Assembly (NCBI GenBank): GCA_030537455.1
Contig: JAUNMR010000022.1
Coordinates: 1 to 63,826, forward strand
Source of the DNA: Planctomycetia bacterium
GTDB taxonomy: Bacteria; Planctomycetota; Planctomycetia; Pirellulales; Thermoguttaceae
Direction of reading: 5' to 3'
DNA length: 63,826 bases
Shown: one piece after another, positions 49,388-57,892 of the stretch
How the letters are laid out: the number at the start of each line of letters is the position of its first letter
Position numbering within the stretch: position 1 is the first letter of the stretch
Notes under the pieces: generated by a model
What the model saw: the letters and a program-made list of their open reading frames with translations, nothing else
What the model was told of the DNA's origin: nothing
Database searches by the model: none
Program-made: the position numbers and the translations under genes

Positions 49388-51295
49388 ATGAACGCTTTGT
49401 ATAAAGGCTTGACTTGCGCGACCGTTATGACGCTGGCGATGGTCGCCACGTGCGCAAACGCGGCGCAAAACGCTAAACCAGACGCGCGCCAGGCTGCCAG
49501 TCGTGTTGCGCATAACGTTGCGCAGGAGAATCCGATCCGTCAGAACGCCACGCGCGTCTATCCGGAAATCGTTGCGGAGGTCAACGGCGAGCAGATCACG
49601 TTGCAACAGTTGCAGACCGAATCCTTGCGCGCGCACGGTCAGGACGTGCTCTCGCGTATTCTCAATCGTGCTTTGGTTTTAGCGGAATGCAAACGTCAGA
49701 ACCTCGTGATCACGCGCGCTGACGTCGACGCTGAAATCGAACGACTCGCGAAATCCTTCCGTTTGACGCGTTCGCAATATTTGGACGTGGTGGAAAAAGA
49801 CTCCTCGATGAGCTATCAAGAGTATGCCGAAGAGGTCGTTTGGCCACGTCTGGCCTTGCAAGCGCTCGTCGCCGATAAGATTAAACTCACAGACGAAGAG
49901 CTCGAAGCCGCCTATTTGAAATCCTACGGTCCCTCCGTGGCGCTACAGATGATCGTCTGTCAGACCAAAGAAGAAGCCGATAATATCTACAAGCGCGTGA
50001 CCGAAGAGGGCGAAGATTTCGGGCAAATCGCCAAGGACGAATCCCTCGACGTTGCCACCGCCTCCAATAAGGGACGTATGCAGCCGATCTTCCACGGCAC
50101 GCTCGCCGACGTTAATCTTGAAACGATACTCTTTGCGTTGGAACCCGGTCAACTTACCGACGTGATTGGCCCCTATGGTCCGCAAGATCAGTTCGTTCTC
50201 TTCCGTTGTGAAAACAAATACGACCCGGTTGTCCCGGAAGATCGTATTGAAGAAGTCAAAGATCGTATTCAAGTTCAAGCGAGCGCCGCAAAGCTCAAGA
50301 GCGCCGCAAATGAACTCTTCGAAAGACTCGGACGCGAAGCGAACGTCGTGAACGTGATCGGCGATCCGGAACTGAGCAAGCAGTACCCGAACGTCGCGGC
50401 AATGATCGACGGCAAGCCGATCTGGCTCGACGCGGTCGTGGAAATGTCGATGAAACTCTATGCTCAGCAGGATTTGAACGCGCTCATCTCCATTACGCTG
50501 ATTCGTCAAGAGTGTAAAAAAGTCGGCGTGACCGTGTCCGACCAGGACGTCGCCACCGATATCTGGATCCGAGCCGCGGAATCAACCTTGCCGACCCCCG
50601 AAGGTCCGAACGTTAAGGAATACATGCGTTCCGAATTGGCGAAATACAATGTGACAGAAGAGTACTATAAGAACTCAATCGTCTGGCCTGGCGTGGCGCT
50701 CAAAAAGCTCTCCGAAGGACTCGTTAAGGTCACCGACGAAGACGTTCAGAAAAGCTTCGAAGCGAATTTCGGTCCGAGCGTGCAATGCCTGGGAATCGTT
50801 CTGAACGAAGAACGTCGCGCGCGCGAAGTTTGGCAAAAGGCACGCGCCGCCGCTAATAGCTCCGAACGTCCCTTCGAGGACGTCTTTGGCGACTTGGCCG
50901 CGGAATACTCCATTGAGCCCGACGGCAAACAAATGCACGGACGCATTCCCCCGATTGTTAAGAACGGCGGATATCCCCAACTGGAAGAAGAAGCCTTTGC
51001 CCTCAAGCCCGGGGAAATGTCGCAAATTATCCAGGTCGACGGCTCAACCTTTGTGATTCTCTACTGCCAGGAAATTATTCCCGCGCGAGACGTTACACTA
51101 GAGCAAGTGCGCGATCAGATTGTTTCCCAACTGCGCAAAATGCGTGAAGCGACCGCCGCCGGCGAATTCTACGCGTCCGTGGTGAACCGCTCCACTGTCG
51201 TGGATAATCTCACCCATCAGGTCGTTTCCCCGAAACAACAGGGTTCGCCCGACGCGCTTATGGCCGCGCCGCAATCCGACGCTCAACGTCGATAA
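49388..51295 (+). CDS. Periplasmic SurA/PpiC-type peptidyl-prolyl isomerase with two parvulin-like domains
   Basis: 635 residues. The signal peptide is MNALYKGLTCATVMTLAMVA with a cleavage site after CANA. A SurA-like helical N-terminal part (VYPEIVAEVNGEQITLQQL, then a rotamase-linker pattern) comes first. The first parvulin-like domain lies near residues 180-285 (CQTKEEADNIYKRV, FGQIAKDES, LFALEPGQLTDVIGPYG) and the second near 455-575 (IVLNEERRAREVWQKA, EEAFALKPGEMSQII). Proteins of this kind assist folding of outer-membrane and secreted proteins. Whether both domains keep isomerase activity is not certain; the active-site His/Cys pattern is not fully clear by eye. It appears monocistronic. 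Confidence 0.85.
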   Translation: MNALYKGLTCATVMTLAMVATCANAAQNAKPDARQAASRVAHNVAQENPIRQNATRVYPEIVAEVNGEQITLQQLQTESLRAHGQDVLSRILNRALVLAECKRQNLVITRADVDAEIERLAKSFRLTRSQYLDVVEKDSSMSYQEYAEEVVWPRLALQALVADKIKLTDEELEAAYLKSYGPSVALQMIVCQTKEEADNIYKRVTEEGEDFGQIAKDESLDVATASNKGRMQPIFHGTLADVNLETILFALEPGQLTDVIGPYGPQDQFVLFRCENKYDPVVPEDRIEEVKDRIQVQASAAKLKSAANELFERLGREANVVNVIGDPELSKQYPNVAAMIDGKPIWLDAVVEMSMKLYAQQDLNALISITLIRQECKKVGVTVSDQDVATDIWIRAAESTLPTPEGPNVKEYMRSELAKYNVTEEYYKNSIVWPGVALKKLSEGLVKVTDEDVQKSFEANFGPSVQCLGIVLNEERRAREVWQKARAAANSSERPFEDVFGDLAAEYSIEPDGKQMHGRIPPIVKNGGYPQLEEEAFALKPGEMSQIIQVDGSTFVILYCQEIIPARDVTLEQVRDQIVSQLRKMREATAAGEFYASVVNRSTVVDNLTHQVVSPKQQGSPDALMAAPQSDAQRR

Positions 51296-51328
51296 AATTA
51301 ACAACGATCCCGCGTAACGTATGATAAT

Positions 51329-51369
51329 AAAAGGGAGTTCTCAAACCATCGCATGAGAACTCCCTTTTT
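51329..51369. terminator. Bidirectional terminator
   Basis: AAAAGGGAGTTCTCA (51329-51343) and its complement (51354-51368) form a long perfect stem with A and T runs on both sides. It serves the convergent PPIase and transglutaminase genes. Confidence 0.9.
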
Positions 51370-51404
51370 GTCTTATCAGTCGCACGGAAAGTTTGGCGAC
51401 TCTT

Positions 51405-52823
51405 TTATTTACCGTCGGTCTCTTGGATAAACTGATGAATCGGGTCGGGACCGTTTTCTTTGACGCGCCCCATAAAGAGCTCTTTGACGTAGAGCGTCTC
51501 TTCCTTAGGCGACTCGGGCAATTTGAACGCGTCGCCCTTTTGTAGGATCACGCGCGTGTCTTGCATAGAGCCTAGCGGTTCGGTACCGGCCACCTGTGCG
51601 GGGAACCAGTAGCCGTTCTTCTGATCGTCGACGAGGTAGAACTCCGCCCAGCAGTGTCCTGGCACGCGTACCAGGCGCGCCGGGACGTCACTGGCGCGAC
51701 ACAGCGCAATAAAGAGCGCCGACATGTCCTCGCAGTCGCCGTCGTTCGTCTTGAGCGCCGCAAGAGCCCCGCGCATCGGCTTTTCGATCAGAAGGTCCTT
51801 GTATTGTATATTTTCGCGAATGTAATTAAAGAACGCGTCGACCTTGTCCCAATCGGACTCAATGTCTTTGACGAGATTGCGCGCGAGCGTGCGTACGGTC
51901 TTGGAGCCAGACTCAATATAAGTTCCACTGCGCAAATAGCGTTTCACGTCGTTCGGAACGGTTTTGGGGATATGATAAAGCGACGTATCGGTTGGCGGTA
52001 AAATTTGATATCGCGTGACTTCAAAGAGCACGCTCGCTTCAACGCTTTGTCCTTCCTTGAGTTCGCGCATGTGAAAGACGAGCTGGCGCGCGCCTCCCTC
52101 TTTGAGGTCGCGATAGTCGACGCGTGCAATTCTCGGGAAATCTTCCTGTAGCGTTCTGACCTTCTGCTCCGGGAATTCCATCGGCACCGGAGCGGTTCCA
52201 ATAACATTAGTGCAGGTTCCGCCCGGACGCGCGGCGAACTGCATACCGGCGCGATATTTGTGCGTGACCGCTTGACCCAGGAGCGGACCGCGTTTACCTG
52301 ACGCGGAACTTGGCGCGCGCGTTGACGTCGGCTTGGACGTTTCCTCTGGCGTCGAATCTGGTTCCGCTTCGTTTTTTTCTTCTTCTGTAGCGTCGCTGGG
52401 ATCTTGCGCGTCGTCCGGCGACTGCTCCACGTACTCGATCGCGTCCTGGTCGTCGTCGGTGGCGTCGTCTCCATTCGGCTCGGCGTTTGACGCGGCGTCG
52501 GCGCGATTGGCGCTCGCGGCGGCGGGTCGACCGGAGGTGGTGCGGCGACTACGATTCGCAATGGAGTTATTCGTGGGTTTCGCTCCTGTCGACGGTTTGG
52601 CGTTTGGGGCGCTGTTTCCCTGAGTCTTAGGGGCGTCTTCTTCCTCTTCGTCAATTTCAGGGGGAGACGTTTTCGGCGCGGCGCTACGCATTTTGCCGAA
52701 ACTCGTCTGAGCCTGCGCCGGCGAGGTCATGAGCGTGAAGCATAGCGCAAGGAGCGTTAGAACGGCGAACGTGGTCGTAGCGCCTTGACGCACAAAGCGC
52801 GCGCAATGGATATGCTGGGGCAT
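51405..52823 (-). CDS. Exported transglutaminase-like protein
   Basis: 472 residues. The N-terminal hydrophobic segment (FAVLTLLALCFTLMTSPAQA) is a signal peptide. A long acidic and Ala/Ser-rich linker (about residues 45-165) follows. The transglutaminase-like core is at the C-terminal half: the catalytic cysteine C364 in GDCEDMSALFIALCRA, the catalytic histidine H390 in VPGHCWAEFYLVDD and the third site near YWFPAQVAG. The catalytic acid is not obvious at the usual DP position, so it may act as a peptidase-like or atypical transglutaminase. Such exported proteins often act on the cell envelope. Its divergent upstream region is shared with the alpha/beta hydrolase. Confidence 0.82.
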   Translation of the reverse strand: MPQHIHCARFVRQGATTTFAVLTLLALCFTLMTSPAQAQTSFGKMRSAAPKTSPPEIDEEEEDAPKTQGNSAPNAKPSTGAKPTNNSIANRSRRTTSGRPAAASANRADAASNAEPNGDDATDDDQDAIEYVEQSPDDAQDPSDATEEEKNEAEPDSTPEETSKPTSTRAPSSASGKRGPLLGQAVTHKYRAGMQFAARPGGTCTNVIGTAPVPMEFPEQKVRTLQEDFPRIARVDYRDLKEGGARQLVFHMRELKEGQSVEASVLFEVTRYQILPPTDTSLYHIPKTVPNDVKRYLRSGTYIESGSKTVRTLARNLVKDIESDWDKVDAFFNYIRENIQYKDLLIEKPMRGALAALKTNDGDCEDMSALFIALCRASDVPARLVRVPGHCWAEFYLVDDQKNGYWFPAQVAGTEPLGSMQDTRVILQKGDAFKLPESPKEETLYVKELFMGRVKENGPDPIHQFIQETDGK

Positions 52824-53268
52824 GGAAGGTCTCCTTGGGACTACGACGATACGTCGTGGGGACTAACGGTCGACGCGCGTGGCGTCGGTTACTTCTTCTT
52901 CTCTTGTCGACCAAATAGACTTCGACTGTTAGAGGTTTCGCCGATAACACAATTATACCGTATTCGTTCTTTTCACGCTTGACCTTTTGCACGGGATTCT
53001 CTACTATTTCTGCGTTTTCTCTTACGCTTGAGCGCGCGATGAGAGAGACTGCGACCAATGGCGTAAAACGCGCTATTTATCGCGAAAAAAATGAAATCAC
53101 CGCCTCACGAAAAAAGTTTGTTCCGTTATAATAGCTTACGCTTGTGCGCACGACGCGGCGCAGCGCGCAGACGCGTTATGCGTAAGTTATGTGATAGGAC
53201 GTTTTAACAATAATAAAAAGGAACGATTGTGCGAGCGATTGTTCCTTGTGACGCCTAAGGCATTTCCC
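52824..53268. other. Divergent intergenic region
   Basis: No gene is supported. It contains TATAAT on the minus strand (complement of 52952-52957), facing the transglutaminase gene, and TATAAT on the plus strand (53127-53132), facing the hydrolase gene, both with poor -35 elements. Confidence 0.4.
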
Positions 53269-54111
53269 ATGAAAAAATACTTGGTCGACGACACCGAATA
53301 TTACGTGCGTATGAGCGGATCTGGTCCAATCTTGCTCATGGCGCACGGTTTCCCTTTTGACGCTCAACTCTACGATCCGGTTCTGGAGCGGCTCTCTAAG
53401 CGTTTTACCTGTGTCGTCCCGAATCTTCGAGGTTTCGGTTCGACGAAACTTGGGGCCAACGGTCGCAATCAGCACGGGGTGCCTCGCGTAAAAATGGGTC
53501 GTTACGCGGACGACCTTGCGATTCTAGTTTCCGAGATCCAGTGTCAGTGTAAACTTCGCGGCGAGAAGATCGTACTTTGTGGTCTGTCGATGGGCGGCTA
53601 TATTTCTCTGGCGTTTGTGCGTCGTCGACCCGACTGGCTCGCCGGGCTGGTCTTCTGCGACTCCAACGCCACGCCCGACTCTCCGGAAAAGGCCAGAAGT
53701 CGCATGGAATTGGCCGATTCGATTACTCAGCTGGAGATCCAAAATCTCGCCGATCGTACGATTCAATCGGTTCTGGCGCCATGCACAATTAAGAACAAGC
53801 CGAGCGTCGTTTCTGCTATGAAGGAAATGATAATGCGTCAGTCCCCCGAGGCGATTGCCGCCGGCTCAAGAGGTATGGCCGTGCGTTCCGATTCCACCGA
53901 GACGCTCGCACAGATCGAGGCGCCGACCCTCGTGCTCGGCGGTCAGTACGACGCGCTCTCCACGCCCGAATCGCTCGATCTGATCGCACAGCAGATCCCC
54001 AACGCCACGCGCGCGACCATCCCCGACGCCGGGCATGTCCCCCCAATGGAGAATCCCGACGCGTTCGTCGACGCGCTACTGAATTGGTATGACGAAAAAG
54101 TCGTGGGGTAA
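53269..54111 (+). CDS. Alpha/beta-fold hydrolase
   Basis: 280 residues from the ATG at 53269. In-frame upstream starts (TTG at 53227 or ATG at 53191) would add a poorly conserved extension, although AAAAAGGA at about 53215 leaves the TTG possible. The fold's features are LLMAHGFPFDAQLYDPVLE (oxyanion region), nucleophile elbow GLSMGG with S107, the acid in GGQYDALS and the histidine in DAGHVPPMENPDAF. The substrate is unknown; the closest flavour is small esterase/lactonase-like hydrolases (family 33 type). It is probably cytosolic. It ends 44 bases before topoisomerase VI subunit B and may be cotranscribed. Confidence 0.87.
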   Translation: MKKYLVDDTEYYVRMSGSGPILLMAHGFPFDAQLYDPVLERLSKRFTCVVPNLRGFGSTKLGANGRNQHGVPRVKMGRYADDLAILVSEIQCQCKLRGEKIVLCGLSMGGYISLAFVRRRPDWLAGLVFCDSNATPDSPEKARSRMELADSITQLEIQNLADRTIQSVLAPCTIKNKPSVVSAMKEMIMRQSPEAIAAGSRGMAVRSDSTETLAQIEAPTLVLGGQYDALSTPESLDLIAQQIPNATRATIPDAGHVPPMENPDAFVDALLNWYDEKVVG

Positions 54112-54155
54112 TGACCAAGCGCCCGCGATAAAACGCTTTGTGTGAAAGAACTTAC

Positions 54156-56498
54156 GTGACTAACTCTGACTCAACCTGGATTCATGCGTTCGGGTCTGCC
54201 AATACGCCGAGCCTCGCCGCCAAAGAGCCCAATCTCCACGCGCAGGGAGAAGACGCCGCCAGGGAAGAGGCGACGCCGCAAGGTCTGGACGCACAACGCT
54301 CCCACGACGCCACGGCGAGTCAGACGTTGCTAGCGCTTGCCGAAGCGCCTATACACAGCGCAAATGACGTCTCGGACGAACAGACCGCGCAAGTCGAACC
54401 GACGCCGAACAATACCTCGACGCAAACGCCCAGCGCGCCTCAAGCCGACGCCGTGAGCGCTAAGCCCGTCGCCAAAACGCGAAAACGCGCCGACGCCGCC
54501 TCGATGGCCAAGGCGCAGAAAGAAATCTCCGTGAGCGAGTTCTTTGCCAAGAACCGTCACCTGCTCGGGTTCGATAATCCGCGCAAAGCGCTCCTCACGA
54601 CCGTTAAAGAAGCGGTCGACAACTCCCTCGACGCTTGTGAGGAGGCAGGCATTCTCCCGGAGGTCTGGGTCAAAATCGACCGCCTCGGTGAGAATCGCTA
54701 TCGCGTGGCGGTTCAAGACGCCGGACCTGGCATTGAGCGCAAGCAGATCCCATTGATCTATGGCAAATTGCTCTATGGTTCGAAATTTCACCGTTTACGC
54801 ATGAGTCGCGGTCAGCAAGGCATCGGTATTAGCGCCGCGGGTATGTACGGTCTTCTCACCACCGGCAAGCCGCTGGAAGTCTTATCGAAGACGTCAGTGC
54901 GACGACCGATTATGTATTTCGTGGTACGGATCGACTCTAAAACAAACCAGCCCAACGTTTTAAATGGCGACGGCGCCGGCGAAACGATCACGAGCTCCGA
55001 ACCGGGCAAAGAAATTCTGCAAGAGCGTGGGCTAGAATGGGTCGACGTGCCCAGCGGCACGCGCGTTACCATTGAACTGGAAGCGAAATATCAGCGCGGT
55101 CGAGGCAGCGTAGACGAATATCTCGCGCAAACCGCCCTGGCGAATCCACACGCGACCTTCCATTATACCGACCCAGATGGAAATCACGTCGATTACCTAG
55201 CCTCGGTCGACCAGCTTCCGCCCGAAGCGATTGAAATTCAACCGCATCCGTACGGCGTCGAACTGGGTAAGCTCCTGGAAATGACGCGCGAAACCAGTAA
55301 ATCGACTCTAAGAAAATTCCTCACCGAGTCCTTCTGTCGCGTTTCGCCCGCGATTGCTAATAATCTGTGCGCCAAAGCGGGACTCTCCGTGCGAGACGAC
55401 CCAAGAAAGCTACAACGCGAGGACGTGGCAAAGCTATTTCACGCGATCTCCGAGGTCAAAATTCCAGCGCCATCCGCGGAATGCGTCGTGCCAATTGGCG
55501 AACAGAACCTCCTTGCAGGTCTTAGACGGATCGTACCGGGCGAATTCTTTGTCGCCGCTACGCGACCGCCGGCAGTTTATCGCGGCTATCCGTTTCAAAT
55601 CGAGGTCGGTCTGGCCTACGGCGGCGGTCCGACTATGCAGCAGATCACGCGCGAATCTCTCCAAGAAGCGCTAGCGGAAAGCGACGCGCGCACAATTCGC
55701 CAGTTCCTATGCGCCAACTTCGAAGGCGTCGGTCTCGACGGCGCTGATAAGGTCATTAAAAACGCCAAGATACGACCGCGCGTGTCGCCCGGTAAGCTTA
55801 CGCCACATGAATTTAACGAGTTGCTCAAAACTCTGCAAACGCTCAATCTGTACGAAGGACAGACGACTACGGTTTATCGTTATTCCAATCGCGTGCCGTT
55901 GCAGTTCCAGGCCGGCGCTTGCGCGATTACGCAAACGATTATGCAGATGAACTGGCGACTCTACGGTCTTCAGCAGACCCGAGGTCAACTACCGCGCGGT
56001 CCGCTAACGATTATCGCGCACTTTGCCAGCGTCTGGGCGCCTTACACGAGCGAATCGAAAGAAGCGCTCGCGTCCTATCCTGAGATACAAAAGGAGTTGC
56101 GACTCGCTCTGCAGACGGTCGGGCGTAAACTCGGCGTCTTTCTCAAAAGGCGTGAACGCGTTAAGCAGGAGAGTTCACGACGTAATGTCTTTCTGCGCTA
56201 TCTTCCGGAAATCGCCGAGTCGATCGCCGAAATTAACACCGGCAAATTCTCCGAAGAGCTTACCGCCAGACATGTACAAGCCGCACAAGAGGACGCAGGA
56301 CCGGAGACGGTGCAACAGGCCATTAAGCGTTCGCAAAGTTACGGCGATATCTACATGAAGCTCATGGTCGCCGCGAATCGTAAAACCGCACTGGCCGACG
56401 CGCGATACGACGATTCCGGTAATCGTATCGACGATCAAGACGCGGAAGCGGACGAACTCGACTCCGATCAGAGCGTCGTGATCGTCAAGCGCGACTAA
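54156..56498 (+). CDS. top6B: DNA topoisomerase VI subunit B
   Basis: 780 residues from a GTG at 54156; a TTG at 54138 is an alternative. The first ~115 residues are low-complexity (Ala/Thr/Gln-rich) and not part of the fold. GHKL/Bergerat ATPase motifs follow: N box KEAVDNSLDACEEA (E152, N156), G1 QDAGPGIERKQI and G2 RGQQGIGISAAGMYG. The transducer/H2TH region is recognisable in LRKFLTESFCRVSPAIANNLC and FPFQ-type strands. Top6B binds ATP and acts with subunit A, a Spo11-like nuclease, in a type IIB topoisomerase that passes duplexes. No subunit A gene is in the window. Topoisomerase VI is mainly archaeal but is known in some planctomycetes. Confidence 0.93.
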   Translation: MTNSDSTWIHAFGSANTPSLAAKEPNLHAQGEDAAREEATPQGLDAQRSHDATASQTLLALAEAPIHSANDVSDEQTAQVEPTPNNTSTQTPSAPQADAVSAKPVAKTRKRADAASMAKAQKEISVSEFFAKNRHLLGFDNPRKALLTTVKEAVDNSLDACEEAGILPEVWVKIDRLGENRYRVAVQDAGPGIERKQIPLIYGKLLYGSKFHRLRMSRGQQGIGISAAGMYGLLTTGKPLEVLSKTSVRRPIMYFVVRIDSKTNQPNVLNGDGAGETITSSEPGKEILQERGLEWVDVPSGTRVTIELEAKYQRGRGSVDEYLAQTALANPHATFHYTDPDGNHVDYLASVDQLPPEAIEIQPHPYGVELGKLLEMTRETSKSTLRKFLTESFCRVSPAIANNLCAKAGLSVRDDPRKLQREDVAKLFHAISEVKIPAPSAECVVPIGEQNLLAGLRRIVPGEFFVAATRPPAVYRGYPFQIEVGLAYGGGPTMQQITRESLQEALAESDARTIRQFLCANFEGVGLDGADKVIKNAKIRPRVSPGKLTPHEFNELLKTLQTLNLYEGQTTTVYRYSNRVPLQFQAGACAITQTIMQMNWRLYGLQQTRGQLPRGPLTIIAHFASVWAPYTSESKEALASYPEIQKELRLALQTVGRKLGVFLKRRERVKQESSRRNVFLRYLPEIAESIAEINTGKFSEELTARHVQAAQEDAGPETVQQAIKRSQSYGDIYMKLMVAANRKTALADARYDDSGNRIDDQDAEADELDSDQSVVIVKRD

Positions 56499-56535
56499 CG
56501 TGCAAAGTTCTTTTGTCTTTTTTCAATTTTAGCGC

Positions 56536-56563
56536 TTGTCAAATTCACACTTGCACGTATACT
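56536..56563 (+). promoter_or_regulatory. Promoter of tRNA-Gln (TTG)
   Basis: TTGTCA (56536-56541) and TATACT (56558-56563) have a 16-base spacer; the tRNA begins 13 bases later. Confidence 0.8.
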
Positions 56564-56575
56564 ACTAAAAAATGT

Positions 56576-56646
56576 AACCCGATGGTGTAATGGTAGCACA
56601 AGGGATTTTGGTTCCCTTTGTAGAGGTTCGAATCCTCTTCGGGTTG
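56576..56646 (+). tRNA. tRNA-Gln (TTG)
   Basis: A 71-base cloverleaf. The acceptor AACCCGA pairs with TCGGGTT, the anticodon loop TTTTGGT gives anticodon TTG, and the T arm contains AGAGGTTCGAATCCTCT. The discriminator is G, and CCA is not encoded. Confidence 0.95.
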
Positions 56647-56656
56647 CTCTTTTTGA

Positions 56657-56687
56657 GCTCATGCGTTCAAACGCGTGAGCTTTTTTT
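56657..56687 (+). terminator. Intrinsic terminator of tRNA-Gln (TTG)
   Basis: An 11-bp stem with one G-T pair (56657-56667 with 56670-56680) is followed by seven T residues. Confidence 0.85.
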
Positions 56688-56863
56688 ATGCTTGCTTCTG
56701 AACTAGACGCTAACGCCTTCATTGCCGCGACGTCCTCGTTTTGCCACTGGGACGCGAGCGTCTCATAGTTAATGCGCGCTTTCTTTTCCATTTCTTTTCT
56801 GGTACAATATCGTTATATCGCGCCACTGGCGCTGACTTGTTAGAAGGAGACCTGGGTATTGCC

Positions 56864-57856
56864 ATGAGTTTGACCACGGTTATGAATCGAACGAGATCTA
56901 CTCGAAGCGTTGGCATTGCATTACTTTGCCTGCTAGTTTCGTGTGCCGCGACGCTAGGCGCCGGGACGCAGTGCGCGCACGGTCAGGACGCCTGGAATAT
57001 TCGCGAACACATTCCGCGCGATAAGGTCGTCGTGATGGCGCATCGTGGCATGGGCGAAGAGGCGCCAGAAGGCACAATGGAGTCCTTCCTTGCCGCCTGG
57101 GCGCTCGGTCAAGCGCCGGAAGCTGATATTCGAACGACCAAAGACGGCGTGGTCGTCTCTTTCCACGACGATAATTTCGCACGCATAATTCCCGACGCGC
57201 CCGATGAGATCAAGCGCCAGGGCGTGCAAGACGTCACCCTTGCGGAACTCGTGAAATTGGACGTCGGCGCATATAAGGGCGAACGTTTTCAGGGACAACG
57301 CGTCGCGACCATGACCGATATAATCGCCGCGCTCCAGGCTGACAAAACGCGCTATATCTTCTGCGATCTCAAGAACGTCGACCTACCGAAGTTTGCGGAA
57401 CAAACGCGCGACGTTTGGCCACAGATCTATCTAACCTCTTCGGATTACGTCGTTTTAAAGAAGTGGAAAGAACTTGCGCCGACTTCTAAAACACGGCTGT
57501 GGACGCCGCGTGCGTGGTGCGAAGACGAAACGACCTTTCGTAGGCAAATCCAGAATTACCTTGACCAGAAGCTCGTCGATCTCGATATTCTCGAGGCTCA
57601 TGCGAAGGTTGACGCCGACGGTAATCTCAGTCCGTCGCGCGACGCTTTTACATATATCGCCAACCAGGCGCGAGAATACGGCGCGCTCTTTGAGGTCATG
57701 CCGCTGACCTACGGCGATAAGACCTTTTCCTATAAATCCCTCCTCGACGCTGGCGTCTCGGCGCTCTCTTCCGATTATCCCACCGTCGTCAAACATGCGC
57801 TCGACGATTATTACCAAGCGCCACAGCGCGACGCTAACGCCTCGCAAGCGAACTGA
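56864..57856 (+). CDS. Exported glycerophosphodiester phosphodiesterase-family protein
   Basis: 330 residues from the ATG at 56864. AGAAGGAGA lies rather far (about 14 bases) upstream, and an ATG eight codons in is possible. The signal region is VGIALLCLLVSCAATLGAGT. GDPD catalytic elements are all present: AHRGMGEEAPEG, the E-x-D metal site in PEADIRTTKDG and the second histidine in FHDDNFAR. The later HxH/KxG part reads IFCDLKNVDLPKF. The fold hydrolyses glycerophosphodiesters to glycerol 3-phosphate in the periplasm. The sequence is closest to the second domain of the next gene, and the pair lies on one strand 36 bases apart. Confidence 0.88.
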   Translation: MSLTTVMNRTRSTRSVGIALLCLLVSCAATLGAGTQCAHGQDAWNIREHIPRDKVVVMAHRGMGEEAPEGTMESFLAAWALGQAPEADIRTTKDGVVVSFHDDNFARIIPDAPDEIKRQGVQDVTLAELVKLDVGAYKGERFQGQRVATMTDIIAALQADKTRYIFCDLKNVDLPKFAEQTRDVWPQIYLTSSDYVVLKKWKELAPTSKTRLWTPRAWCEDETTFRRQIQNYLDQKLVDLDILEAHAKVDADGNLSPSRDAFTYIANQAREYGALFEVMPLTYGDKTFSYKSLLDAGVSALSSDYPTVVKHALDDYYQAPQRDANASQAN

Positions 57857-57892
57857 TACGATCTTTTATCCTATGACAATAAGGGAGTTCTT

